From NCBI RefSeq assembly GCF_014648395.1, contig NZ_BMRA01000001.1, forward strand, positions 1 through 64,000: a stretch of DNA of 64,000 nucleotides. Direction: 5' to 3'. Every line of letters starts with the position of its first letter. Position 1 is the stretch's first letter. This DNA is from Micromonospora fulviviridis (GTDB lineage Bacteria > Actinomycetota > Actinomycetes > Mycobacteriales > Micromonosporaceae). This document shows, piece after piece, positions 56,982-64,000 of the stretch. The notes beneath the pieces are model-generated. The model worked only from the letters and a program-made list of their open reading frames with translations. It ran no database searches and had not been told where the DNA came from. The position numbers were made by a program, and so were the translations under genes.

Positions 56982-57992
56982 TCAGCTCCCGGGCCGTCCG
57001 GCCACCTCGTCGCCGGTGTCCGCGTCCGGCTGCGGGACGGCGGTGTGCGCCGCCTGCCCGGTGCCGGCCCGGTCCGCCGCCGCGCTGTAGATGTCCGGCT
57101 CCAGGTAGATGACCCGGGCGATCGGCACCGCGGCACGGATCCGCGCCTCGACGGCGTTGATGCCGCGGGCCAGCTCCTCGGCGCTCTCGCAGGCCGGCAC
57201 CGCGATCTTCGCGGCCACCATCAGCTCCTCCGGGCCCAGGTAGAGCGTCTTCATGTGGATGATCCGCTCGACCTCGGGCCCCTCGGTCACGGCCCGCTCG
57301 ATCTTCGCCAGGTCGTGGCGCTCCGCGCCCTCACCGAGCAGCAGGCTCTTCGTCTCGATGGCCAGCGTGATCGCGATGATCACCAGCAGCACGCCGATCA
57401 TCGCGGTGCCGGCCGCGTCCCAGATGCCGTCGCCGGTGATCAGCGTCATCCCGACGCCGAACAGCGCGAAGACCAGACCGACCAGCGCGCCGAAGTCCTC
57501 CAGCAGCACCACCGGCAGCTCCGGGGCCTTGGCCCGGCGGATGAACCGCACCCAGGACTGGCTGCCCCGGATGTGGTTGGACTCCTTGATGGCGGTCCGG
57601 AACGAGAAGCTCTCCATGCCGATGGCGATCACCAGGACGGTCACCGGGACCCACTGCCAGCTGGTGATCGGCTCCGGGTGCTGCGCCTTGTGGTACGCCT
57701 CGTAGAGCGCGAAGAGGCCACCGACGCTGAACAGCACGATCGCCACGATGAACGCGTAGATGTAGCGCTCCCGGCCGTAGCCGAACGGGTGCTCCGGGGT
57801 GGCCTCCCGCTTGGCGCGCCGGCCGCCGAGCAGCAGCAGGCCCTGGTTGCCGGAGTCGGCGACCGAGTGGATCGACTCGGCCAGCATCGACGAGGAGCCG
57901 GTCAGCAGGAACGCGATGAACTTGGTGACGGCGATGCCGATGTTCGCCGCCAGAGCGGCGATGATCGCCTTCGTCCCGCCGTTGGCGCTCAC
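56982..57992 (-). CDS. Cation diffusion facilitator family transporter
   Basis: This 336-residue metal/proton antiporter has six helices. The first metal-site helix pattern is SMLAESIHSVADSGNQ, with the CDF Asp replaced in part by Glu/His/Asp. HPFGYGRERY follows the second helix, and a cytoplasmic C-terminal dimerisation domain (about 215-300) ends IYLEPDIYS. The GTG at 57992 has GGGGGAGAG upstream; eight extra residues are possible from 58016. It is inserted between the SIS-protein gene and manA, where mycobacteria have no transporter. Confidence 0.88.
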   Translation of the reverse strand: MSANGGTKAIIAALAANIGIAVTKFIAFLLTGSSSMLAESIHSVADSGNQGLLLLGGRRAKREATPEHPFGYGRERYIYAFIVAIVLFSVGGLFALYEAYHKAQHPEPITSWQWVPVTVLVIAIGMESFSFRTAIKESNHIRGSQSWVRFIRRAKAPELPVVLLEDFGALVGLVFALFGVGMTLITGDGIWDAAGTAMIGVLLVIIAITLAIETKSLLLGEGAERHDLAKIERAVTEGPEVERIIHMKTLYLGPEELMVAAKIAVPACESAEELARGINAVEARIRAAVPIARVIYLEPDIYSAAADRAGTGQAAHTAVPQPDADTGDEVAGRPGS

Positions 57993-58020
57993 GCTCTCCC
58001 CCGCCCGATGCCGCACGTGC

Positions 58021-59217
58021 TCACTGGTTCGCCAGCTCCTTCATCTCGGTGATGGCCGGTACGGCCATCGGGTCCAGTCCGTGTGCCAGGGCGAGGTAGA
58101 CCGAGGCGAAGTCCGGGACAGCCATCAGCGAGGCGAGCCGCTCCAGCGCGGAGCCGCCCTCCGCGGTGACCACGTCGCAGCGCACCCCGCGCCGCTCGGC
58201 GAGGGTCTGCACCGCGTCCGCGCGGCGCTCCTCCACCGCCAGCGGCTCGTCGGTGTCGTCCTCGGCGTTGAGGCCGCCGTCGCGCAGCAGCACCAGCCGC
58301 AGCCGGGTGGCGTCGCCCTCGGTCTCGTCGGGGTCGGCGAAGATGTCCCGCTCCCCCTCGACCAGGCCGCCGAAGACGCCGTCGAGCAGGCCGACCCGGC
58401 CCCGGCCGGCCTCGCCCAGCGCCCCGGTGACCACCGGGTAGCGGGCGTTCGCGGAGAGCGTGTCACCGAACCGGCGGGCCGCCACGGTGGCCAGGGGCGA
58501 CGAGCCCCAGACGATCGGGATCGACCCGGACAGGCCCAGGGCCAGCGACTTCGCCGGGTTGACGAAGGACTCGGCGGTGGGCCGGCACCGGTCGGCGTCG
58601 GCGTCCAGCCGGGCCGCGGTCTCGGCCAGGTCCGCCTCGTTCACCTTCACCAGGCCGAGCGTACGGGCGGCGAGCAGGACGGGCACGGTGAGCGCCCAGA
58701 GGCTGGCCCGGGCCGGCGCGCGCCGGGGCACCGGGATGAACGGCGCCCGGGCCCGCTCGGCCACCGACTGGAGCTGCGAGTCCGGCGCGCCGACGGCGAC
58801 CAAACGGGCGCCCCGCCGGTGCGCGGCCTCGGCAGCGCCCAGCGCCTCGGGGCTGCGGCCGGAGGCGCTCACCGCGATGACCACGTCCGCGGCGCCCACC
58901 CAGCCCGGCACACCGGCGCTGCGGTGCGGGATCACCGGCACGGGGCAGCGCGGCCCGGCAACCGTGGCCAGCACGTCCCCGGTCCGCCCGGCGGTGCCGA
59001 TGCCCGCGATGACCACCGCGCGCGGGCGGCCCTCGTCGGCGAGCACGGTCAGGTTCGCCTCGGCGGCCAGCGCCGCCGACTCCCGGACCTGCGCGCCAGC
59101 GGAGGCGGTGAACCGCAGCATCCCGCCCGGGTCCTGCTCGGCCAACCGGTCCGGATCGTTCAGCAACGACTCGTCGGCGTGCCGGTGGCCGCTGACCCCG
59201 GCCGTACCCTCCATCAT
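58021..59217 (-). CDS. SIS-domain phosphosugar isomerase-like protein (bifunctional PGI/PMI type)
   Basis: This 398-residue cytosolic protein has two sugar-isomerase folds. The first contains VVIAGIGTAGRTGDVLA and VIAVSASGRSPEALGAA, typical of phosphosugar binding. The C-terminal part ends ALAHGLDPMAVPAITEMKE, like the archaeal bifunctional phosphoglucose/phosphomannose isomerase family and M. tuberculosis Rv3256c. Glycine-rich substitutions at sugar-binding sites make enzymatic activity uncertain. The start ATG overlaps the Trm112 stop by 4 bp. It is cotranscribed with manA. Confidence 0.85.
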   Translation of the reverse strand: MMEGTAGVSGHRHADESLLNDPDRLAEQDPGGMLRFTASAGAQVRESAALAAEANLTVLADEGRPRAVVIAGIGTAGRTGDVLATVAGPRCPVPVIPHRSAGVPGWVGAADVVIAVSASGRSPEALGAAEAAHRRGARLVAVGAPDSQLQSVAERARAPFIPVPRRAPARASLWALTVPVLLAARTLGLVKVNEADLAETAARLDADADRCRPTAESFVNPAKSLALGLSGSIPIVWGSSPLATVAARRFGDTLSANARYPVVTGALGEAGRGRVGLLDGVFGGLVEGERDIFADPDETEGDATRLRLVLLRDGGLNAEDDTDEPLAVEERRADAVQTLAERRGVRCDVVTAEGGSALERLASLMAVPDFASVYLALAHGLDPMAVPAITEMKELANQ

Positions 59218-59426
59218 CGCGGCGACCCGGAGCCGCCGCGCGCGTCGTCCGCGGCGGGGCCGCCGCGCGCCTCGTCGAGCAGCAGCACCGGGACGTCGTC
59301 CCGGACCTCGAAGATCCGACCGCACTCGGTGCAGGTCAGCGTCTGGGCCTGCGGGTCGTAGTCGAGCGGTGCGTGGTGCGTGTCCGGGCAGGCGAGGATC
59401 TCGAGCAACTGCGGGTCCAGGGCCAC
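59214..59426 (-). CDS. Trm112-family (UPF0434) protein
   Basis: This 70-residue zinc-finger-like protein has PQLLEILACPDTHHAPL, then CTECGRIFEVRDDVPVLL, the fold that activates methyltransferases in eukaryotes. Of the usual four cysteines, one Cys is followed by ThrHis (CPDTHH), so metal binding may be altered. A Gly/Ala-rich tail ends the protein. It starts at GTG and is first in the operon with the SIS protein, CDF transporter and manA. Confidence 0.85.
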   Translation of the reverse strand: MALDPQLLEILACPDTHHAPLDYDPQAQTLTCTECGRIFEVRDDVPVLLLDEARGGPAADDARGGSGSPR

Positions 59427-59611
59427 GGCGCGGCTCCTTCCACGTATGCGGTCTCACCGGTCGGCGGTGCCGTCCGGCGCACGCGATCTTATCGGCGAAC
59501 CGGCGCGGGCACCTTGCCACATCTCGGCACCCGGCAGCCGGTGCGCGGCGACCCGGTCAGATCGCCGTCACCCATCGTCACCGTAACCCCGGCGACCGGC
59601 CGGGTTCCGGC

Positions 59612-60589
59612 TCAGCGGGGCATGCGGGGCAGCACGGTGGTGGCGTCGCCGCCCGCGGCGGCCGGCGGCTCGCCGTCCGGTCCCTCGGCCGTGGCCGCTG
59701 GGGCGCCGTAGACGTTCCCGGCCGGGCGGGGCCCCGGCGCGGGCGGCTGCTGCCCGTACACCTGGCCGGCAGGCGCGCCCGAACGGTAGGTCGTGCTGCT
59801 GCGCGGCAACGGGACCGGCGACTGACCGGCGCCCGGCTGCCCGTCCGTCTTCTCCGCGCGGTTGCGGCGGACCAGCAACACGATCAGCGCGACGCCGACG
59901 AGCACCAGTGCGATGCCGAACCACATGATCGGGGAACCTCCGGAGGACGATTCGGCGTCGGCGGTGCCGGCGGCCGGGTCGAGCGCGGCGGCCACCGCCG
60001 AGGCGGTGTCGGCCTCGGCCGGCGTGGCCGCGACGGCGCTCGGGGTCGGCGACGGCTTGCGGGACGGCGTCGGGCTGGGGCTGGCGGTGCGCTCCGCGCC
60101 CACCACCCGGGCCTCCGTGGCGGACCGGCCGAGCACCCGGCCGTTCGCGGCGCTGGCCTCGCCGACCACGGCCAACCGCCCGCCGGCCGTGCCGGCCAGG
60201 AAGGCCACCCGGTAGCGGACCGTGATCCCCTTGCCCTTGCACAGGGCCGGGTTGGCGGGCGACGTCTGGGCCGTGGCGACCGCGCCACCACCGCCGGAGA
60301 CCGGCACCGGCACCCACCGGCCGCCGGTGGCCACCTGCACCTGAACCTGGTCCGCCCGCAGACCGTCGAGCCGCAGCCCGAGCGCGGTGCGGAGCAGCAC
60401 GCAGCCGTCCGTGCGCTTGCGCACCTCGACCGCCACCGTGCCCGCCGAACCGCCGGCCGTGAAGCTGCTCGCCGAGCGCACCTCCACCCGGTCGTCGGCG
60501 GCCAACGCCGGGGATGCCGCGCCGGCCACCACGCCGCCCAGCATCACGCCGACCGTGGCCCACCGCGCCGCGTGCCGCCTCACCGACAT
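59612..60589 (-). CDS. Secreted, C-terminally membrane-anchored surface protein
   Basis: The protein has 325 residues. The signal peptide spans about 1-31 (SPALAA/DD). A beta-sandwich external domain of about 130 residues contains VEVRKRTDGCVLLRTALGL, with a Cys pair. A Ser/Pro/Thr linker then leads to a membrane helix at about 219-241 (IMWFGIALVLVGVALIVLLV), followed by a long cytoplasmic Pro/Gly tail ending VLPRMPR. The topology is that of a type I surface protein. There is no LPXTG motif. The function is unknown. The ATG at 60589 has GGTGGAG upstream. Confidence 0.75.
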   Translation of the reverse strand: MSVRRHAARWATVGVMLGGVVAGAASPALAADDRVEVRSASSFTAGGSAGTVAVEVRKRTDGCVLLRTALGLRLDGLRADQVQVQVATGGRWVPVPVSGGGGAVATAQTSPANPALCKGKGITVRYRVAFLAGTAGGRLAVVGEASAANGRVLGRSATEARVVGAERTASPSPTPSRKPSPTPSAVAATPAEADTASAVAAALDPAAGTADAESSSGGSPIMWFGIALVLVGVALIVLLVRRNRAEKTDGQPGAGQSPVPLPRSSTTYRSGAPAGQVYGQQPPAPGPRPAGNVYGAPAATAEGPDGEPPAAAGGDATTVLPRMPR

Positions 60590-60943
60590 CTCCACCTCAC
60601 CGTTTCCACCCGGACGGGATCCGCCGGTCAGGTTACTACCGGCCGGGAGGGGCACCCGCCCATCGAGCACCCCGCATGTGTGTCGCGACACCCCGCACCA
60701 CCCGCACCATCTTCGCCGCGACCAGGCCGGTCCGCATGATCACTTCCGGCCTTCGGGGCTGGGTCGCGGCTGCCGAGCCGCCTGGGCCGGGTCGCCGTTG
60801 CCCGCCCGGCTGGGCCGGCCGGCCGGTCGTTGGCGCGGCGGGAGATCTTGGAGACTTACCGTTCGCTACGAACGGCAACTCTCCAAGATTCACATCGGCG
60901 CGCCCCCGCAAGATCGACGCCAGCTCGGCGCGGCGGCTGGGCG
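60590..60943. other. 354-bp intergenic region with a long hairpin
   Basis: The region lies between the start of the surface-protein gene and the stop of endonuclease V (both minus). It contains one prominent palindrome at 60845-60889, listed separately. The part nearest 60590 should hold the surface-protein promoter. I see no small gene or RNA. Confidence 0.5.
60845..60889. repeat. 45-nt hairpin repeat (21-bp arms, 3-nt loop)
   Basis: ATCTTGGAGACTTACCGTTCG at 60845-60865 mirrors 60869-60889 with about four mismatches. The loop is CTA. Its G+C is clearly below its surroundings. It could act as a terminator of the endonuclease V transcript, but it lies 55 bp beyond the stop and looks like a mobile or dispersed palindrome. 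Confidence 0.65.
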
Positions 60944-61708
60944 TCAGGAGGTCGCGGCCGGATCGCCGTAATCGTCTGGTGTGGTGGCGGGGCGATCGAC
61001 GGGAAGGGCCCGGCGGCAGAGCCGGTCGGCCGTCCGGGTGGTCTCCGGCAGCCGGTAGTGAGGCGTCAACGCCAGCACCCGCTCCACCGCGTTGTCCAGG
61101 CTCATCCGATGCCCGACGCTGACGAAGACCGGCTTCACCCCGTCCCGGGTGCGCAATACGCGGCCCACCACCTCACCGCCGTCGCGCAGCGGCGTCCAGG
61201 CCCCCCGCTGCGGAGCCGGCTCGTCCCAGACCCCGACCAGCGGGGTCTTCCCCACCCCGATCGCCGGCAGCCCGGTCACCAGCCCGAGGTGGCAGGCCAG
61301 CCCGAACCGGCGCGGATGCGCCAGCCCGTGCCCGTCGCAGACCAGCAGATCGGGCCGGACGGTCAGCCGCTCCAGCGCCGCCAGCAGCGCCGGCAGCTCA
61401 CGGAAGGCGAACAGCCCCGGTACGTAGTCGAACGCCGGCCGGCCCACATCCACCGCCTCGTCGACCACGGCGAGGGTCGCCGCGTCCAGCACCGTAACGG
61501 CCGCCGCCAGCCGGTCACCGCGCTCCGCGTAGGCGACGTCCAGCCCGGCCACCGTCGCGGGCGCGGTCGGCCCCGGCCCGACCAGGTCGACCTTCGACCG
61601 CAACTCTTCCTGTACGCGCAGCGCCTCCGCCACGTCTGCCGGTCTCCGGTAGGGCACTCCCCCGCCCGTCACCGCCGGTCGGTCCCGGTGCTGGTACGCG
61701 TCAGACAT
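60944..61708 (-). CDS. nfi: Endonuclease V (deoxyinosine 3'-endonuclease)
   Basis: This 254-residue DNA-repair nuclease nicks the second phosphodiester bond 3' to deoxyinosine. Catalytic acidic residues are visible: D57 in AGLDVAYAE, E104 in PGLFAFRELP and D125 in CDGHGLAHPRR. The spacing matches the Thermotoga enzyme (43/89/110) with a 14-15 residue longer N-terminus. The substrate-binding wedge segment PAFDYVPG is present. It is a single gene downstream of the toxin/immunity region. Confidence 0.92.
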   Translation of the reverse strand: MSDAYQHRDRPAVTGGGVPYRRPADVAEALRVQEELRSKVDLVGPGPTAPATVAGLDVAYAERGDRLAAAVTVLDAATLAVVDEAVDVGRPAFDYVPGLFAFRELPALLAALERLTVRPDLLVCDGHGLAHPRRFGLACHLGLVTGLPAIGVGKTPLVGVWDEPAPQRGAWTPLRDGGEVVGRVLRTRDGVKPVFVSVGHRMSLDNAVERVLALTPHYRLPETTRTADRLCRRALPVDRPATTPDDYGDPAATS

Positions 61709-61761
61709 GCTCGGACCCTCGCGCCTGCATCGGCGGTCGACAAGGCATTTCGGGGCGGGAG

Positions 61762-62208
61762 TCAGGAGGCGGCGGTGGCGATGGTGGGGTCGGCACCGGG
61801 GTCGCCGGCCTGCTGGAGCTGCTCCTCGAACATCACGAACGTCCGCCGCCGGATCCCCGCAATCAGCGCGGCCTCCTCGGGCGTGTATGGACGGCCCTCT
61901 GCGATGGCTACGTCGTCGATCGCCTTGACCGTTTCATACAAAGCGAAGATCGGTCCCTCGCCCTTCAGGTAGCGCCCACGCTCAGCTTCCGTACGCTGCA
62001 CGAACTGAGCCGGCGTGCGAACGAAGACCTCGCCGCCGATAGCAAAGAGAATCTCGTCGACGATGTCGTTCGCCGGCCGCCAGCCGCCCGTCTCCTTGTC
62101 CAAGCGCCAAGCAGTAAGCCCGCCCTCGGGCGTGGCCACCATCTTCACCGGCGTCTTGTAGTAGTCGTAGTAGCCAGGAAGGTCGACTTCTTCTCCCGCG
62201 CTAGTCAC
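61762..62208 (-). CDS. Candidate immunity protein of the adjacent toxin
   Basis: This 148-residue soluble acidic protein has no recognised domain. It contains LPGYYDYYKTPVKMVATPEGG, a middle LFAIGGEVFVRTPAQFVQ and a helical C-terminus. Its GTG start overlaps the toxin stop by 4 bp (GTGA), the typical layout of a toxin-immunity pair. A sampled line of the gene has about 65% G+C, below the rest of the window. Immunity is inferred from position only; a structural or regulatory partner of the toxin is possible. Confidence 0.6.
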   Translation of the reverse strand: MTSAGEEVDLPGYYDYYKTPVKMVATPEGGLTAWRLDKETGGWRPANDIVDEILFAIGGEVFVRTPAQFVQRTEAERGRYLKGEGPIFALYETVKAIDDVAIAEGRPYTPEEAALIAGIRRRTFVMFEEQLQQAGDPGADPTIATAAS

Positions 62209-64000
62209 TCGTGTCCTCCGGTGAGTGCCGATTTGAGGGCTGCCCAAAAGTACTCACGCTGGCGATGGATGATGCCCTTGCGGATCGCCGACTCCATGTC
62301 CGAGAGGCTACGTCCTTGCTCTCTGGCCACCGAGCCGAGGTCACGCCGCACCTCGTAGAGCGAATGCTCCCAAGTGGCCACGTCATCAAGGGCGGCCAAG
62401 TGCAACCGGAACTCGGCGAGGTGACCCATAGACGTACGAACCAACATCTGTACGTCCCGGTAGCCGCCCTTTTGTGGGGTCACAAAGCGATCCTCGAACT
62501 CTGCGAGCCGCAGTCGTTCGTCACCACGTAGCGACGCCAACGCTTCATACAGGTCATCCAGGCGTTCGAAGGAGACGCGGCCGGCCGCCAGATCTGTCAG
62601 TTGCGAGACGTCGCCGCCGTAGCCGTCAATCTTGTCTTCGGCTCGCCCTCGATCCTTGGGTTTCGGCCTGGGGTAGTACTTGCCGTCGCTGCCCGAAGCC
62701 TCGGCTAATCTCCGTCCCAGCGCATCAATTTCGGCCTGGGCGACAACTGCGGATGCATACAGCTGGTCCAAGTACTGCTGCCTGTAGGCAGCGTCGCCAA
62801 GGCGGTCAAGGTCGAAGCCCGGTTGCACTGCGTCCGGCCCCTGAATAGCGAACGCGGCGCTCACCTCCATCTGCTTGGACGTGAGCGGGGTGGGTGCGAC
62901 AGGGGGTAGTTGCGAGGCGGCGACAACGGCAGATCCTCGCTCGGCGATCTCGTCCAGCACCTCGCCCAGCACATCGATCGCCTTCTGGTGGCTGGCCAGG
63001 TGGTGGAGGGTGACCGGGCGGGCGATCAGCGAGTTGGCGAGTTCCGGGGTCGACAGGATCATGCGGACCAGGTCGGGGCGCTGCGCGAGCTGCCGTACCA
63101 GGGTTTCGGCCAGCAGTTCCTCGCGCCGGGGTGGCGCCTCCCAGGTCTGGTCGAGCATCTGCCGGACGCGCGGGTCGGCGAGCAGCCGCGTCAGGTCGTC
63201 GGCCGCCGCCCGATCCAGCTCCGGTACGAGCCGTTGCAGCGTCGGCCCGTCGAGGTGCTGCGCCAACTCGACCGGCGTCACCCCGGCGGCGAAGACCTCG
63301 TCCAGGCTCCCGCTCGCGGCCAGCGCGTCCCGGACGTACAGCCCGGCGGCGATCCGGTCGGCGTGCGCGTCGCGGTGCGCGTTCCTTACCTGGACCGCCT
63401 CCGACTCCGCGTCCGGAGCTCTGCCCGGGAACGAGGTGCCGTCGGGTCGGTGGAAGGTTGTGGATTCGCCGAGCAGGTGGACCTGGTTGAAGTCCGGGGC
63501 ATCCCCGTCGTCGGGTGGCGGCGGCGGTTCGGGCGGGCGGGGCGGCGCCGGTCGATCGATCGGCTCGGGCAGGACGTTGTAGTCGCCGGGTGGTCGGCCG
63601 GCGAGCGGCATCGGCCGACCGTCGGGGCCGAGCACCAGGGCGTCGACGGCCACCACGTTGTGGGGAGCCTGGATGCCGTTGTGGGAGTAGAGCGGGTGCT
63701 TGCCCACCCTGCCCATCTGCGGATCGAGGTAGAGGACCGTGCCGTTCTGGTTCAACGCCACCCAGGCATGTGAGCCGCCGCCCTCCATGCTGGTGATGAG
63801 GAAGGCGTAGCTGCCGTGGCCACCCGCCAACAGCTGCGCCTGCAGGTCGCGGTAACCGTCCTCGATCATCTCGCGTGTCTCGGGATCGGGGACGCCCGGC
63901 AGAGCAGTAGGGCACAGACTCTGGAACCGGCCGCCGGTGATCTCCTCGACCCGGCGAGGTCCGTCCACCTCGCCGCCCACCGGCTGGAGGACGTCCCCGA
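62205..64000 (-). CDS. Polymorphic toxin, C-terminal part: glutamine-deamidase-like domain plus RelA/SpoT-like toxin domain (5' end outside window)
   Basis: The frame is open to the window edge, so the N-terminus is missing. Numbers count from an internal GTG at 63980. Residues 1-100 contain the end of a papain-fold glutamine-deamidase-like domain, with catalytic-type H71 (GSHAWVALNQNG) and D86 (TVLYLDPQMG); its Cys must lie upstream. A Pro-rich linker (about 135-165) and a long helical region follow. Residues 435-545 have RelA/SpoT synthetase features: basic box PKDRGRAEDK (441-450), D463-LAAGR, GYRD (506-509), E523 in EFRLH, and WEH (537-539). A (p)ppGpp- or (p)ppApp-type nucleotide pyrophosphokinase toxin is the likely activity. 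Confidence 0.65.
   Translation of the reverse strand, partial: GDVLQPVGGEVDGPRRVEEITGGRFQSLCPTALPGVPDPETREMIEDGYRDLQAQLLAGGHGSYAFLITSMEGGGSHAWVALNQNGTVLYLDPQMGRVGKHPLYSHNGIQAPHNVVAVDALVLGPDGRPMPLAGRPPGDYNVLPEPIDRPAPPRPPEPPPPPDDGDAPDFNQVHLLGESTTFHRPDGTSFPGRAPDAESEAVQVRNAHRDAHADRIAAGLYVRDALAASGSLDEVFAAGVTPVELAQHLDGPTLQRLVPELDRAAADDLTRLLADPRVRQMLDQTWEAPPRREELLAETLVRQLAQRPDLVRMILSTPELANSLIARPVTLHHLASHQKAIDVLGEVLDEIAERGSAVVAASQLPPVAPTPLTSKQMEVSAAFAIQGPDAVQPGFDLDRLGDAAYRQQYLDQLYASAVVAQAEIDALGRRLAEASGSDGKYYPRPKPKDRGRAEDKIDGYGGDVSQLTDLAAGRVSFERLDDLYEALASLRGDERLRLAEFEDRFVTPQKGGYRDVQMLVRTSMGHLAEFRLHLAALDDVATWEHSLYEVRRDLGSVAREQGRSLSDMESAIRKGIIHRQREYFWAALKSALTGGHE

Noticed and set aside
62205..63980. Toxin gene complete from the GTG at 63980
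   Set aside because: The reading frame stays open to the window edge with sensible codons, and the papain-like domain would lack its catalytic Cys, so the gene most likely begins beyond the window.

Overview
The window looks like the chromosome of a Micromonospora-type actinomycete (family Micromonosporaceae). G+C is very high (sampled lines of typical genes run near 73%), GTG starts are frequent, and gene order matches known actinobacterial neighbourhoods. These are smpB-ftsX-ftsE-prfB; secA-hpf-comF-lpqB-mtrB-mtrA; and sahH with manA, a PMI/PGI-like SIS protein and a Trm112-like protein. They correspond to the M. tuberculosis Rv3100c-Rv3105c and Rv3235-Rv3257c regions. The genus is an inference from gene content and protein similarity, because no search could be run.

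Layout. 1-633 is a non-coding stretch rich in palindromic repeats. 634-8676 is a minus-strand run: aldo/keto reductase, hemerythrin protein, NarL-type sensor kinase and regulator, a duplicated membrane protein with CxxC motifs, and a MoxR-like ATPase with its VWA partner. 8742-15808 is mostly plus strand: GNAT, a second aldo/keto reductase, a 2-hydroxyacid dehydrogenase, a DUF4153-type membrane protein and a secreted glycerophosphodiesterase. A membrane-anchored AA10 LPMO lies on minus within it. 15856-21965 holds a VOC protein, tRNA-Ala(GGC), a YqgE protein, MTA phosphorylase, a benzoylformate-decarboxylase-like enzyme, a lipoprotein and two small proteins. 22043-25977 is the translation-rescue and division block (ssrA tmRNA, smpB, ftsX, ftsE, prfB). 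26023-31526 has a PadR regulator, pruA, a membrane protein, a DUF6912-like protein, a small HTH protein and an Rv3235-family protein. 31760-43034 carries secA, two tandem double-GNAT genes, hpf, comF and the lpqB-mtrB-mtrA operon.

43246-48302 is a tightly overlapping five-gene plus-strand operon: membrane protein, DUF4129, DUF4350, MoxR and DUF58. It meets a convergent SpoIIM-family gene and is followed by an RDD protein. 50234-53704 is the efeU-efeO-efeB iron-uptake operon behind two IdeR/DmdR-like boxes. 53998-59426 holds sahH, manA, a CDF transporter, the SIS protein and the Trm112-like protein. 59612-61708 has a surface-anchored secreted protein and endonuclease V.

The right end (61762-64000) is the most unusual part. 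It holds the C-terminal two thirds or less of a large polymorphic toxin, with part of a glutamine-deamidase-like papain-fold domain, a Pro-rich linker and a C-terminal domain with RelA/SpoT synthetase motifs. A small gene overlaps its stop codon by 4 bp and is the obvious immunity candidate. The C-terminal cassette is visibly lower in G+C than the rest of the window. Long stem-loops at many operon ends act as probable terminators, and several intergenic palindromes look like genome-wide repeat families.
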